From contig CM059193.1 in assembly GCA_030323885.1 (NCBI GenBank), positions 90,473,825 through 90,537,824 on the forward strand: a DNA stretch of 64,000 nucleotides, read 5' to 3'. The notes under the pieces were generated by a model, which did not search any database, had not been told where the DNA came from, and saw only the letters and a program-made list of their open reading frames with translations. Source of the stretch: Branchipolynoe longqiensis. Its lineage: Eukaryota; Annelida; Polychaeta; Phyllodocida; Polynoidae. Positions 41,893 through 52,922 of the stretch are shown here, one piece after another. The translations under genes were made by a program, and so were the position numbers. How positions within the stretch are numbered: position 1 is the stretch's first letter; the number at the start of each line of letters is the position of its first letter.

Positions 41893-42065
41893 CAATGCCA
41901 ATTACTTTCTCCTCATGCATAATAACCAATCAGAATAGCCCGCATTAATATAACTTTGTAATTAAAATAAGCGCACTTCTCCCAGTTCCCGACGCACATA
42001 TTCTAAACATTACATCAGCGCTCTTTCCTTTTGGGTCATCTGATTTTATAAATTCAGGACATGAC
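41893..42065. repeat. 180-bp satellite, outlying monomer
   Basis: 'accaatgccaattactttct', 'attaatataactttg' and 'aacattacatcagcgctctt' match the tandem monomers at 42476-43060 but are more diverged. Confidence 0.7.
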
Positions 42066-42179
42066 ATGGCAGTATAGAGTATGGGATATTATATTTAATC
42101 TAAGTTCATCAGGAGGATCAGGTCAAGTTTCAATGTGAGGTAGTCGGTTTGAGTCTCTCCACGACCCAGAACTCAACCC

Positions 42180-42475
42180 TTGCGAGTCAAATTGTCTTAT
42201 AAGTTATAGTAGGGTCGAGTGGGGCGGTGAGAAAAGGCGGGTGTCTGGTGGATGAGTGCATTGGTGCGGTGGCGGGGTGGGCGGAAGTGACGTCACAATC
42301 GGTCACCGGGTACAAACGGTGGCCACTGGCTCCCATGCGCCGGTGTCGCCACCTGGAATTAGTTCAGTTTTGGCTGCCTATATTTAAAAGGGGGGATTTT
42401 ATATTATGATAGGTCTAGTTGAAGTATGTGTCCCTTCTCGGTCCCGAATTCCCCACGTTGCCTAAGCAACATGAC
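42180..42475 (+). promoter_or_regulatory. Promoter-like segment: ETS/CRE composite and TATA
   Basis: CGGAAGTGACGTCAC at 42282-42296 combines an ETS-type GGAA site with a full CRE. 'cctatatttaaaaggggg' at 42378-42395 is a TATA-like element about 85-95 bp downstream, in GC-rich surroundings. The segment separates a lone 180-bp satellite monomer from the array. It would fire to the right, into the array. No ORF follows that I recognise. Confidence 0.4.
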
Positions 42476-43060
42476 CAATGCCAGTTACTTTCCCCTCACG
42501 CACGAGACACAATCAGACTACGCCACATTAATATAACTCTAAAATAGTAATGAACACACATCCCCCAGAGCCCCAGACACATATTTTATACATTACATCA
42601 GCACTGTTTCCATTTGCGTTACCTGTTTTTATACATGATTTAAAACAAACGGAGACAATGCCAGTTACTGTCCCCTCACGCACAAGGACAAATCAGATTA
42701 CCCCATATTAATATAACTCTAAAATAACAATGAACACACATCCCCCAGTGTCCGACACACATATTTTAAACATTACATCAGTGCTGTTTCCCTCGTGTTA
42801 CCTGTTTTAATACATGATTTAAAACAAACGAAGACAATGCCAGTTATGTTCACCCTCACGCACAAGAACAAATCAGATTACCGCACATTAATATAACTCT
42901 AAAATAACAATGAACACTTCCCCCAGTGTCCGACACACATATTTTAAACATTACATCCATTCGCGTTATCTGTTTTTATACATGATTTAAAACAAACGAA
43001 GACAATGCCAGTTACGCTCCCCCTATATTTTAAGCATCACATCAGTGTTTTGTCTTTGTT
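42476..43060 (+). repeat. 180-bp satellite array (about 3.3 monomers)
   Basis: Monomers start at about 42476, 42658, 42836 and 43004 with 'caatgccagttac', each continuing 'cccctcacgcac', 'ttaatataactctaaaata', 'tgaacac', 'cacatattttaaacattaca' and 'cctgttttta'. Periods are 182, 178 and 168 bp. The last monomer is truncated. Confidence 0.85.
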
Positions 43061-43199
43061 TTTTTTATATCCGCACAGCAGTGACAGACAGAAAAAAGGG
43101 GGTAGTGTTGTAATCAAGTTAGGGAAATGCAATAATCTCCCACCGTTGAAGATGCCATTAGATGCAGGCACGTCGCTGCTTGTGTCCGGCTGGTACCGG

Positions 43200-43370
43200 T
43201 GACACGAGGCGCATGCGCCGTGTGGATGGGCGGGTGGGATGGAGGGCGGGGTGGGATGGTGGGTGGGAGGGTGGGTGGGAGGTTGGGAGCCGAGATGGAG
43301 GGCAGGGTGGGAGGTTGGGTGGGAGGAAGGGTGGGAGGTTGGGCGGCCGGGATGGAGGGCAAGTGTAAGA
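43200..43370 (+). repeat. GGGTGGGAGG minisatellite
   Basis: Irregular GGGTGGGAGG and GGATGGAGGGC units. The associated Pro/His/Ser-rich or Gly/Trp-rich ORFs are artefacts. Confidence 0.85.
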
Positions 43371-43379
43371 AACACAGAA

Positions 43380-43685
43380 ACAACTCGGTAGAGTGCAGGC
43401 TTCCTGTGCGGAAGGTCCGGAGTTCGAATCCCAGCCGAGTCAAACCAATGACTTATAAAGTTGATAGGTATCGCTACCTAAACTGCCGCTCAGCAATCCT
43501 AGGATAGGACAGACACTTGTTTTCACAGTGTCATGATAATGTGACTGTGTGAGTTATCGGGTCACGGTGCTGCGTGCTCGGTCTCCCAGTGGGGCACCAT
43601 TATAAAGTCACCACAAGTGGACACTGTCAGAAGTTGGTACTAATAATCCTAATAGATGTAGCTAGGACGTAAAACAACAAACAAC
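43380..43685 (+). mobile_element. SINE-A, full-length copy
   Basis: Head 'caactcggtagagtgcaggc', B box 'ggagttcgaatcccag', then 'gtcaaaccaatgacttataa', 'gtgtcatgataatgtgactg', 'cccagtggggcaccattata' and tail 'agctaggacgtaaaacaac'. Confidence 0.85.
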
Positions 43686-43776
43686 TACACAAACAAAGGA
43701 GCGAATGAAGGTTCACCACTGAATCAGAGTATACTCTTATGCAACGATGACAATTATTTGGTACCGCATGAATCTT

Positions 43777-44632
43777 AAGGCCCTGTCACACTACGACGCT
43801 TCCGCCGGCGCGCCGGCAACGCGCAAAATATTTGCAACCCGTCGAGAAACGTCGAACTTTTCGGCGCTTTGGGAGAAAGTTTGACGCGGCGCAGCGTGTT
43901 AGTAGCGTGCTACAAGCGCGCGGCCAACGCGTTTCGACGCGCGCAGAACAACATGTCAACGTCCCACCAGCGGGTTCCCAGCGTGCCATCGGCGCGTTGT
44001 CGGCGCGCTGTCGGCGCGCTGTCGGCGCGCTGTCGGCGCGTTGACGGCGCGTTGACGGCGCGTTAGTACCGTGTCAACGCGTACATACCCGCCAGCAACA
44101 CGTTAGGACGCGCCCGCAGCGCGTCGACACTGCGCGGCCAACGCGTCCAGGCACGCCCGCAACACGTCCAACGCGCCGAGATACGCTGGAGCAACGCCAA
44201 TAGCGCGCCCACTACCCGTCGATGGGACGTTACGGACGCGCCGACGGAACGGTCACATTTTGGGGGAAAAAAAGCCAACGTTAACTGGCGTTGATCAACG
44301 GTCTACCAGCGTTCTGCCGGCGCGCCGCTAACGCGTGTCGACGTGTTGCTAACGCGTCCGTAACGCGCCCTCCAACCCGTTGGCGCGCGTCGCCGCGCGT
44401 CCAAAGTTTTGTGCATGCACAAAACCTCGACGCGCCGCGACGCGCGCCGACGCGCGCCGACGTTTCCAGTCACACGTTGCTATGTACCGACGCGCCGGTA
44501 ACGCGCCGGTAACGCGCCGGCAACGCGCCGGCAACGTACCGGACGTGTACCGACGTTTTGAACAAAAACCAGACCCGTCGGCACGCGTCGAAGCGCGTTG
44601 GTGAGAAACGTCGTAGTGTGACAGGGCCTTTA
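43777..44632. mobile_element. CGT-MITE copy 4
   Basis: TIRs AAGGCCCTGTCACACTACGA and reverse complement. The interior iterates GGCGCGCTGTC, ACGCGCC and GTCGGCGCG words, with a tight run of GTCGGCGCGCT at 43995-44060. It shares 'gtcgagaaacgtcgaac' and 'tttcggcg' with copies 1 and 3. The palindrome GTTTTGTGCATGCACAAAAC is at 44406-44425. Several Arg/Ala/Val-rich ORFs are artefacts. A TTTAA/CTTAA flank resembles an imperfect duplication. Confidence 0.8.
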
Positions 44633-45001
44633 AATGATTTGTGTTTAATGTTTTTTTTGGTAAAACGAGGACAGCCAATGTCATGGAAGTAGGTCAATGT
44701 TAGTAGCATTAGCTGTGTCGCAGCCAGACTAACTACTGCATCTTATAGTAGCGAGAACTAATTAGTATCTGTAATTACTGGATTATTAACAACCTTCTTA
44801 CGTCGCTCTATGCTACAGTCCTGCTGTCGACCCTTAATCTAGACCGACGCAAATTGGCTCGCACAGGGCTTCTCTGCAGTACTAACACTTCAACTGTAAT
44901 TAATGGATATGTATCTAGGTGGATCCTATGGAGATATGTAATTAACCAGTACCACGCGATGTTTGTTTATTGTTTATCTACATTATATATACATCACTCT
45001 C

Positions 45002-45090
45002 ACAGCAGAGAGCTAAATGGAGAGCGGCAGTCAAGTAATGAACGCAGTCTTTGTCGCATTGCGACTGACAGCATGATGATGATGATGATA
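45002..45090 (+). mobile_element. LINE copy 3 family, 3' stub
   Basis: 'agagagctaaatggagagcg', 'gcagtcaagtaatgaacgca', 'tttgtcgcattgcgactgac' and an (ATG)n tail match the 3' end of the LINE at 28645-29290 in the opposite orientation. It is an extreme 5' truncation of about 85 bp. Confidence 0.8.
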
Positions 45091-45179
45091 TTTATTTACT
45101 CAATATCAACATTATGTTTTCTTATCCTTCACATATATTTTATTACTCAATGTCGACCTATGTTTGTTTATCCTACACA

Positions 45180-45990
45180 TATTTAGTTATGCACTCACTA
45201 TCGACCGATGTGCGTTTATCCTACATTTATATGTAATTAATCAACATCCACCATGCGTGTTTATCCTACATGTATATGTAATTAATCAATATCAATTGTG
45301 TTTGGTTATCCTACTTATATACATAATTAATCAACATCACCCATTTGTTTATCCTACATGTATATATAATTAATCAACATCCACCATGTTTGTTTATCCT
45401 ACATATATATGTAATTACTCAATGTCAACCATGATTGTTTATCCTACAGAGATATGTAATTAATCAATATCAACCGTGTATATTTATTCTACTTATATCG
45501 ATAATTAATCAGCATCACCATGTTTGTCTATCCTACATGTATATTTAATTAATCAATATCAACTTATGGTTGTTTACCATACATGTATATGTAATTAATC
45601 AAGATCCACCATGTTTGTTTATCCTACATATGTATGTAATTACTCAATTTCAACTGTGTTTGTTTATCCTACAGAGATATGTAATTAATCAATATCAACT
45701 GTGTTTATTTATTCTACTTATATCAATAATTAATCAGCATCAAATAGGTGTGTTTATCCTACATATATATGTAATTAATCAATATCAGGTTTGTTTATCC
45801 CACATATGTACATAATTAATCAACATCCATCATGTGTGTGTATCCTACAGAGATATGTAATTAATCAATACCAACCGTGTCTGTTTATCCCACCTATATA
45901 TGTAATTAATCAATATCAAATTTGTGTGTTTATCCTACAGATATATTGAACTATTCAATATCAAACTATGTTGGTTTATCCTACATATAT
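45180..45990 (+). repeat. 45-bp satellite array (about 17 units)
   Basis: Units of 43-46 bp with 'tttatcctacatatatatgt', 'aattaatcaatatcaac' and 'gtgtttg'. The spacing of 'atcctac' is mostly 45 bp. Because 45 is a multiple of three, plus-strand ORFs read it as (YVINQYQLCLFILLI)n; these are artefacts. Confidence 0.9.
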
Positions 45991-46477
45991 ACCAGAACAG
46001 ATTATATATATATGATATATATATATCATAATAAGTGTATTTTGGTGAATAATAAGTGCATTTTGGTGAATCATCCCGCAACGAATCGCATCCAGTTGCG
46101 ATATCTGAATATGGAATGAGGTGTTCTTTTCTCTTTCCTATATTCTGTATTATTTACTTTCCTTTATGAGTTTGCCTCGGTTGTTTCTTTCTTGCAGACA
46201 ATGCAGTGCTGTTGAGAGCCACTTCTGCTCCTGCCTGCTCCCATGCCATTACCTCACTGTGTTCCATATCAGAACCCATGACTCTCCTTTGTCTGCGTAT
46301 GTGCTGACCCATGAATAATACATAAACAAAACACCCCGCATATCCGCCATTACTACAAACAAGAGCAGAGTGCCCTCACCGCCAGGTGGCCCTGTAGATG
46401 GGGCCTTGACACTAACAAACCATTGCGCAATCCATCCAGCAGTCTGGCAGCCAAAGGTCCATATGAAGAGTTATGGC
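45991..46477. other. Unclassified spacer
   Basis: A short duplication ('aataagtg(t/c)attttggtga') lies at 46032-46070. No gene recognised. Confidence 0.4.
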
Positions 46478-46730
46478 GTTCTCTGTGGCGGAGTGGTTAG
46501 AGTGTCTGACTTCTTTCTCGGTCGGACTCCTAATCTGAAGGTCGGTGGTTTGATGCCATTTGCCCCCACCCCCCAACTCTGCCAATTTGGATTGCCACCG
46601 CTGTATATATCTTACAGTGTCATCAAAGGCTGGTTGCTCTCATGCCATGTCTATGTGGTGTGGGAGGTTAAAAATCCCTTGGGTCGGTAAAAGTGTAGGC
46701 TCAGGCTTTCTATCGACAAACTGTCTAATG
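46478..46730 (+). mobile_element. SINE-B copy
   Basis: 'ctgtggcggagtggttagag', 'ctcctaatctgaaggtcgg', 'tgtggtgtgggaggttaaaa' and 'tcaggctttctatcgac'; the last SINE-B segment is missing. Confidence 0.8.
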
Positions 46731-46792
46731 GTAAAAACAAGTCTATTCAGACTTATCCATGATAGGCAGTATAAATCTTCAAGAAGAAAAAA

Positions 46793-47012
46793 GAGTTCTG
46801 GTGCCAATCCAAAAATGGAGATAAACATTGGAATCAAACGTTCAAAAAGGTTATTGATATATATATATTCCTAGTCTTTGCTTCATTGCTCTATAAATAT
46901 GTGATCATATCACAAGTGGAATTAGTGAGAATTAACATTATTTTCAGGTAAAAATCTGTATTTAAACTACATTTTTGCATAGGCGATTACGCGCTTTTGC
47001 ATGTGAACTGTC
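46793..47012. mobile_element. MITE 'AAGAGTTCAG', copy 2
   Basis: 'gccaatccaaaaatggagat', 'ggaatcaaacgttcaaaaag', 'cacaagtggaattagtgag' and 'cattattttcaggtaaa' match 34141-34374. The left TIR is shortened. Confidence 0.75.
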
Positions 47013-47500
47013 CATATTTTGCCTAACCTTGATTTGTTCGAAACAGCTTTTTCTCGGCAATTCTCTGTATTTCATATTTGGCACTCCATAACAACATCTA
47101 GATGGGTGTGGAGCTCTCACCGGTGAGCAATTTTCATAAAACCAGAAAATCCAATATGGACACTAGCAGCATTTGGGCATTTGTTGAAAATGTTATATCT
47201 CCTGAAGTAATACAATTAGAGACTTCATGTTGGTGTCAAATGAAACATTTCAAACTGCTTATTTATTTGGATAATGTTTTGGTGTGAGAATAATTCCACT
47301 ATGGCTGACAAAATATGTCAGGAAGTTAGTGGTGATTGCCAAAATATATCAGTTAGTTAGTGGTGATTGCAAAAATAGGTGAGATACGTATTTTTGATTG
47401 TCTTTGTTTTCAAATAACTGTCTGTGAAACAGGAATGATAAGTTTGTTAGTTTTGTTGGAGTTGTATGTCCTAACAACATCTAAAGTAATATCAGGGCTG
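47013..47500. other. Unclassified; SINE-A tail at the right end
   Basis: 47450-47497 is an inverted SINE-A tail ('gttggagttgtatgtcctaa', 'caacatctaaagtaatatca'). The rest has no recognised gene. Confidence 0.4.
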
Positions 47501-48215
47501 GTGGAAGGCTGGTGGGGGACTGGGGGAGGCTGGTTGGAGGCTGGTGGGAGGCATGGGGAGCGTGGTAGTAGGCTGGTGGAAGGCTGGTGGGAGGCTGGTG
47601 AGAGGCTGGTGGGAGGCTCTAGTGGGAGGCTGGCAAGGCTGGGGGGAGGATCGTAGAAGGATGTTGGGAGGCTGTGGGATGCTGGTGTGAGACTGGTTGT
47701 ATGTTGTCGTAGGCTACGGGGGACTGGTGGGAGTGGAGGTTGGTGGGAGGCTGGTTGGAGGCTGGTGAGAGGCTGGTTGGAGGCTGGTATGTGGTGGGTT
47801 GGAGGCTGGTGGGAGGGGAAGCCGGTGGGAGGCTGGTGGGAGGTTGTTAGGCGGTTGGTAGAGGCTGTGAGAGGCTGGTCGAGATTGGTTGGAGGCTGGT
47901 GTGAGGGGAGGCTGGTGGAGACTGGTGGGAGGCTGGTGGAAGAGGAGGCTGGTGGTAGGCTGATGGGATGCTGGTGGGAGTAAAGGCTGGTGGAGACTGT
48001 TTGGAGGCTGGTGGGAGGCTAGTGGGAGCCTGGTGGGTGGCTGCTGGGACGGGACGGAAGGCTGTTGGAGGGAGACATGAGGAGAGTATGCTGGTGAGAG
48101 GGGAGGCTGGTGGGAAACGGGTGGGAGGCTGGTGGGAGTCTGGTGGGAGGCTGGGGAGACGGGATGGGAGGCTGTTGGAGGGAAAGCCGAGGAGAGGAGG
48201 CTGGTGGAAATGAGG
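47501..48215 (+). repeat. 12-bp minisatellite GGGAGGCTGGTG
   Basis: GGGAGGCTGGTG and variants repeat for 0.7 kb. The Trp/Gly/Arg-rich plus-strand and Pro/Ser/His-rich minus-strand ORFs are artefacts. G runs are short. Confidence 0.9.
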
Positions 48216-48316
48216 CAGTGTGGTGAGGGCTTCTGGCGCATAATGACCAGCCGTCATATGATCCAGGCATAGCATGGCGGCCAATGGCGCACATGAATAA
48301 AACAGGGGACCAGACC

Positions 48317-49165
48317 CGGCCTGTCAACACACCGGGCCTCCATCAGCAGGGCCCGGCTAGTCAACATACCAGGCCTCCCTCAGCATGGCACAGCTTGTCA
48401 GCACACCGGGCATGCATCTCTACCGCCCGGCCTGTCAACACAACGAGCCTCCATCAACAGGGCCAGACCTGTCAACACACCGGGCCTCCATCAGCAGGGC
48501 CCGTCCTTTCAACACACCGGGCCTGCATCAGCACGCCCCGGCCTGTAAACACTGGGCCTCCATCAGCACGGCCCGTCCTGTCAACACACGGGCCTCCATC
48601 AGCACGGCCTGGCCTGTCAACACACCGGGCCTGCGTCAGCAGGGCCAGGCCTGTCAACACACCGGGCCTACATCAGCATGGCCCAGAATGTCAACACACT
48701 GGGCCTCCATCAGCATGGCCTGGCCTGTCAACACACCGGGCCACCATCAACACGGCCCGGCCTGTCAACACACCAGGCCTCCATCAACAGGGCCCGGCCT
48801 GTCAACACACTGGGCCTCCATTAACAGGTCCCAGCCTGTCAACATACTGGGCCTCCCTCAGCAAGGCCCAACCTGTCAACACATTGGGCCTCAGTCAGCA
48901 GGGCCTGGCATGTCAACACACCAGGCCTCCCTCAGCATGGCCCAGCCTGTCAAAACACTGGGCCTCCCTCGAGGATGCCAGACCTATCAACACACCGGGC
49001 CTCCATCAGCACGGCCCGGACTGTCAACATACTGGGCCTCCCTCAGCACAGCCCGTCCTCTCAACACACCAGGCCTGCATCAGCATGGCCTGGCCTGTCA
49101 ACACACCAGGCCTTCCTCGTCATGGCCCGGCCTGTCAACACACTTGGCCTCCATCAACAGGGCCC
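48317..49165 (+). repeat. 37-bp minisatellite (about 23 units)
   Basis: The unit is GGGCCTCCATCAGCAGGGCC followed by CGGCCTGTCAACACACC. 'tcaac/tcagc' spacings of 37, 37, 37 and 37 were counted at 48324-48472. Two plus-strand frames (431 and 384 aa) stay open across it, each with a 37-aa period because 37 is not a multiple of three. No start context, signal or domain supports translation. Confidence 0.9.
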
Positions 49166-49244
49166 GCCACCGTCCGACGTCCCGGGGCAAACCGGCGGGG
49201 GCACACACGGCCTCGCCCATATATGGGAACCTATGTCCATATAC

Positions 49245-49290
49245 ATATATGGATAGTGATAAGACCGTTATCGCGTGTAATAAGATCGGG
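49245..49290 (+). repeat. GATAA-hairpin motif, isolated copy
   Basis: 'tatatggatagtgataagac' and 'cgttatcgcgtgtaataag' match the terminal motif at 10477-10512. It sits at the right edge of the minisatellite, with no other part of the repeat. Confidence 0.7.
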
Positions 49291-49565
49291 AGTGCCCTCC
49301 ATCCGCCACCCTTCCACCTCTCCTTCCTCTCCCCATCCAATCCCCTCCACCCTTCCAGCTCTCCACCGCCAAACTCCAAAGCCCCCTCACACCCTTCTAC
49401 CCATCCCATCTACCCACAAACCCCAGGCTCCACCTCTCCCCACCCTTCCCCACCCCCTTCCCCCAACAACCACCCCTTGCCGCTTTATCCCCGGCCTAAA
49501 GCTCCAGCAGCTGCCGCCCCCCCCCCCGCCCACCCCTGACCTCCTCCCCCACCGCACCCCCGCAC
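49291..49565. repeat. C-rich low-complexity tract
   Basis: Mostly C with CT, CA and CCT runs, continuing to a poly-C at 49520-49530. Not coding. Confidence 0.7.
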
Positions 49566-49800
49566 CGCTTCGACTTTAATGGCGCGCTTCAGTTAATTCT
49601 CTGTAATTGCGTCTGTAATTGCCACCACCAGTTGCCGGCTGACGGATACCCGGAAGTGGCTGTTTTGTTCGCGCGCAGCCTCAGTGCGCATTGTTTGAAT
49701 GAACGCAGCGCACACTTCCGGTAGTGTGCCACCACCCACGTGACGTCCAGAAGCCAGATATTCACAAACAGTCCAAATGTCGTCTGCTTGTTCGTTTATT
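49566..49800. promoter_or_regulatory. CpG-rich segment with ETS- and E-box-like sites
   Basis: 'acccggaagtggc' (about 49648-49660), 'cacacttccggtagtgtg' (about 49711-49728) and 'cccacgtgacgt' lie within 100 bp, with several CpGs and 'ttcgcgcgcagcc'. This is promoter-like by composition. No exon is recognised. Confidence 0.3.
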
Positions 49801-49829
49801 CCTTAAAGCTGCATAGTCCATATGTTTTT

Positions 49830-50180
49830 TGGTTTCTCTCATTGCCTTTAAGTTGGAGTCCGATGGTTTTGAGTTTCTAAGATACATATATTAGGTTGAT
49901 TGTTATAATTTGCCTTACTTAATTTGTACTAACTTCAATTTTAAATGGCTCACTTTTGAGATATTTGAAGTACAAACATGGAGCATTCATTATGGCAAGC
50001 ACGCTAAAACTCTGACACCGTTGGTTTCTGCAGTAACAGGTTATAATAAATTTGTTTTATATTCCATTCTATGTGGTAACAATTGTTTGATAAATGCACC
50101 AATATCTAAGCTAGATATGTGTAATCAAATCTAGATCACTCTTTTGGTTTTGACAATTTAATAGTTGATCGGAGTATGCA
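49830..50180 (-). repeat. Dispersed repeat, inverted copy
   Basis: 'gtccgatggttttgagtttc', 'ttaggttgattgttataat' and 'ggctcacttttgagatattt' are the reverse complement of 62400-62600 and related to 39451-39710. Confidence 0.6.
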
Positions 50181-50324
50181 GCCTTAATGTTCCATAGTGC
50201 GATGGTTTTGTGTTTGCTCTCATTTTCTGAAATATTTCTATTATGGGAATGTAAACAAGGACACATCCACTTATCAGTTGCCTTCTCTATATTAGTCATT
50301 ATCTATTATCTTACTGTCATAGTG

Positions 50325-50650
50325 TGGCGCGGTGGCCGAATCGGTAGAGTACTGGCCTCACGTGCAGGAGATCGGGACTTTGGTTCCCGGTCGAGTCAAA
50401 CGAATGACTTATAAAATTGATACTTGTTGCTTTTTAGCCTGGCGCTTGGAGTTAATAGGATACGACAATGACTGGTTTGCACAGTGTCCTGATTGACTAA
50501 GTGGGATATTGGGTCATGGTGCCATGACCTGATTTCCCAGTGGGGCAGCACTCGATAAAGTCACCATGAGTGCACGCTGTCACAAATGGGTACCCATCTT
50601 GATATGACCTTAAATGTTACAAGGGCACAAGCTCCAACAATTAACCACCC
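50325..50650 (+). mobile_element. SINE-A, full-length copy
   Basis: Head 'cggtggccgaatcggtagag', B box 'actttggttcccgg', body 'gacttataaaattgatactt', 'cccagtggggcagcac', tail 'caagctccaacaatt'. Confidence 0.85.
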
Positions 50651-51199
50651 AACAATGTCTCGTCAACTATAAACTTACCATGTTTTATAAGAGAACAAAT
50701 TTAACCCTCAACGATTGTTTGAGTTGCCCCGAGCATACACTTTCTACTCAGTGCTGCTCCCCATTTTGGCATGAACTGCAGTGACTGGTGCTGTACATAA
50801 TACAGCAGGATCCACTCCCTTAATTATACAGTATCGGTGCTGTGATGAATACAGCACTGATCAAACATAGATTATATAGACTGTCAATTAGAATAGTAAG
50901 ATGGCCAGAAGACCAGTGCTCCGGCGCTGACAAATGTCATATTCAGATGAATAAATACTTTACCAAAAAAAACTAACCCAACTGTCATCGGCGTGTTAGT
51001 TCAGGCTTCTGCCACACCGGAGCCACCAGCTGTTCCTCGTCACTCCTACCCCTATCAGAGCTGCACGGACTGTCAGATTATAAATTACCATTAAAAATAA
51101 CTCAGCGCAATAGGATTTTTGTTATATCATATTGTTATCGGCTGTTCAGTATTGTCACTAATCGCTGTCGAATGCACAAGTTGGTGCGGATCGCCATGC
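50651..51199. other. Unclassified spacer
   Basis: No gene or family recognised; 'acagcaggatcc' and 'gatgaatacagca' form a loose local repeat near 50800-50850. Confidence 0.35.
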
Positions 51200-51400
51200 T
51201 GCCAGCGGTGTTCGAAAGTATGCACTCATGCCGACTTAATAGTGCTGCCCCAGTGGGAAATCAGGCCGGCAGTGACATGACCCGATATCCCACACAGTCA
51301 CATTATCCTGATACTGCGCTAACTGGTCCTTGCAGTATCCTAATAATGATTTGCGTCAGGCGAGGAAGGGACAGGTATTAATTTTGTAAGTCATTGTGTA
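51200..51400 (-). mobile_element. SINE-A, inverted internal part
   Basis: 'agtatgcactcatgcc', 'ttaatagtgctgccccagtg', 'cacagtcacattatcctgat' and 'gtaagtcattgt'; the ends are missing. Confidence 0.7.
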
Positions 51401-52039
51401 GAGTTGGTAGTCGGATATGTGGCTGTGCAAGCAGGTTTTAGGGAAATACGATACAGGCGTCGGGCAGTCAGTTTTAGCGCGTGAATCATATACGGGAGGT
51501 GTGTACCAGGCTTAAGGGAAGAGCCTTCTATATTTATTTTATAGTACATAGGTTCCCTGGTAGGGTGTCACACCACCCATGGCCAACCAATAGGAGAACA
51601 GCATTTCCACTCCCCATGGCAGCTGGTAGTCTCCCAATGACCAGTGGCTGCCTAGCCACAACCAACCCTGTGTGGACCCCTCCTCAGGCAGAAGGGCCAG
51701 GTCCTGAGTGCCACTGCGCTCAACCTGCCAACACTCACTATGTCATCCACATGGAACTCAGCTATAACCCAACCAATACATATACATACATGTACATACA
51801 TATACATACATGTACATACAAGCTACACTGGCTAGGCATATGGATAACCTTCACATAATAGCACTCCCCTCCCCCCTGCCGTATATTGACATATTTTACA
51901 ATTGCTTTGACTCAGCTGGGATTTGGCCTCCAGACGATCCGCATGGGAAGTGTGCGCTCTGTCGATTCATCCACCGCGTCCAGGGTTGGTGGTGGAAATC
52001 ATCTATAGGACTGTGAATTGTAATTGATATAATCACCGT
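51401..52039. other. Unclassified, with a (CATA)n tract
   Basis: A 125-aa ORF at 51481-51858 runs into 'acatacatgtacatacatat' repeats at 51780-51825 and has no recognised domain; I do not call it a gene. No other family seen. Confidence 0.35.
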
Positions 52040-52044
52040 AGTGA

Positions 52045-52290
52045 CCTGCACTGACCTCTCAGGCAAGGAGCCACATAGACAACTTGGAATGGATAAGGTG
52101 ACTGCATCAGAGAATCTAGGTGGTTTAATGGTTAGCACCGTAGCCGGGAATGCATGGGATATGAGTTTGAATCCTGCTCTAAGTGTAATGTCACTCCTGC
52201 CATGACACTGTCGCCGTGACCAGGATCCTTTAAAGCGCATTTGTGCACTGTATGGTTGTTGAACCTGCCCTGAGTATGTAGGTAATGTTA
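52045..52290 (+). mobile_element. SINE-D copy
   Basis: 'tagtgacctgcactgacctc', 'aaggagccacatagacaac', A box 'ggtttaatggttagcac', 'tgagtttgaatcctgctcta' and 'tggttgttgaacctgccct' follow the SINE-D order for one unit. Confidence 0.75.
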
Positions 52291-52922
52291 CACAGGACAA
52301 GGCTAGGGGAGACTGGACAATATAGGTTATTGACAATCAACAAATATCAATCAACATCAAATAATCAATCAATAAATCAACTGGGCTGGACAACATGCCC
52401 TACCAATGATAATCAAAGAATGAATAGCCAGTAATGTCCACCAACGGCTGCTCGGAGGTGCGTGCAGCGGCGGGGGCGGTCAGGCGATAATTTTCGGGGT
52501 AGTTTTTAGTTGTGTCAGTTGTTATTTTGATTTCTTGCTCATTTGCACTTGCTGCTAGTGGTTGAGGGGAAAAGAGAGAGTAGTAAAGAGAAAGAGAAGG
52601 GCGGGAGGAGAAGCCTAGATGGGTGAGGGAAAGAAGTGGAAAGTGAATGGTCATGGCACGACTAGTGCTAGCCCTGGGAATACCCAGCTATTTGCAATAT
52701 ATGTTTAACCGTTTGTATGGTAAATAATGATTATGACTGAGACAGTTCGGTTAGCAAAATGAGACAAGTGACCAGTACATTATATGGAATTTGATGGCTT
52801 AATGAATAATATCCGAAATAATGTACAACCGTCTGAAATCACATACATAATTAGATATTAAATGTACACCAGTATGTGTTCTGATATTGTCATCAACAGC
52901 TAGCACTTTAATATATATTGGT
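52291..52922. other. Unclassified; (AATC)n-like tract at the left
   Basis: 52325-52382 is a 'caatcaa' repeat. 52870-52910 resembles 20140-20165 ('tgatattgtcatcaacagct'). No gene recognised. Confidence 0.4.

Noticed and set aside
48317..49165. Regular 37-bp repeats as a CRISPR array
   Set aside because: Units are directly adjacent with no unique spacers, in animal DNA, and no cas genes exist.
48284..49579. 431-aa and 384-aa plus-strand ORFs
   Set aside because: They are two-frame translations of a 37-bp minisatellite plus a C-rich tail, with no domain, signal or promoter.
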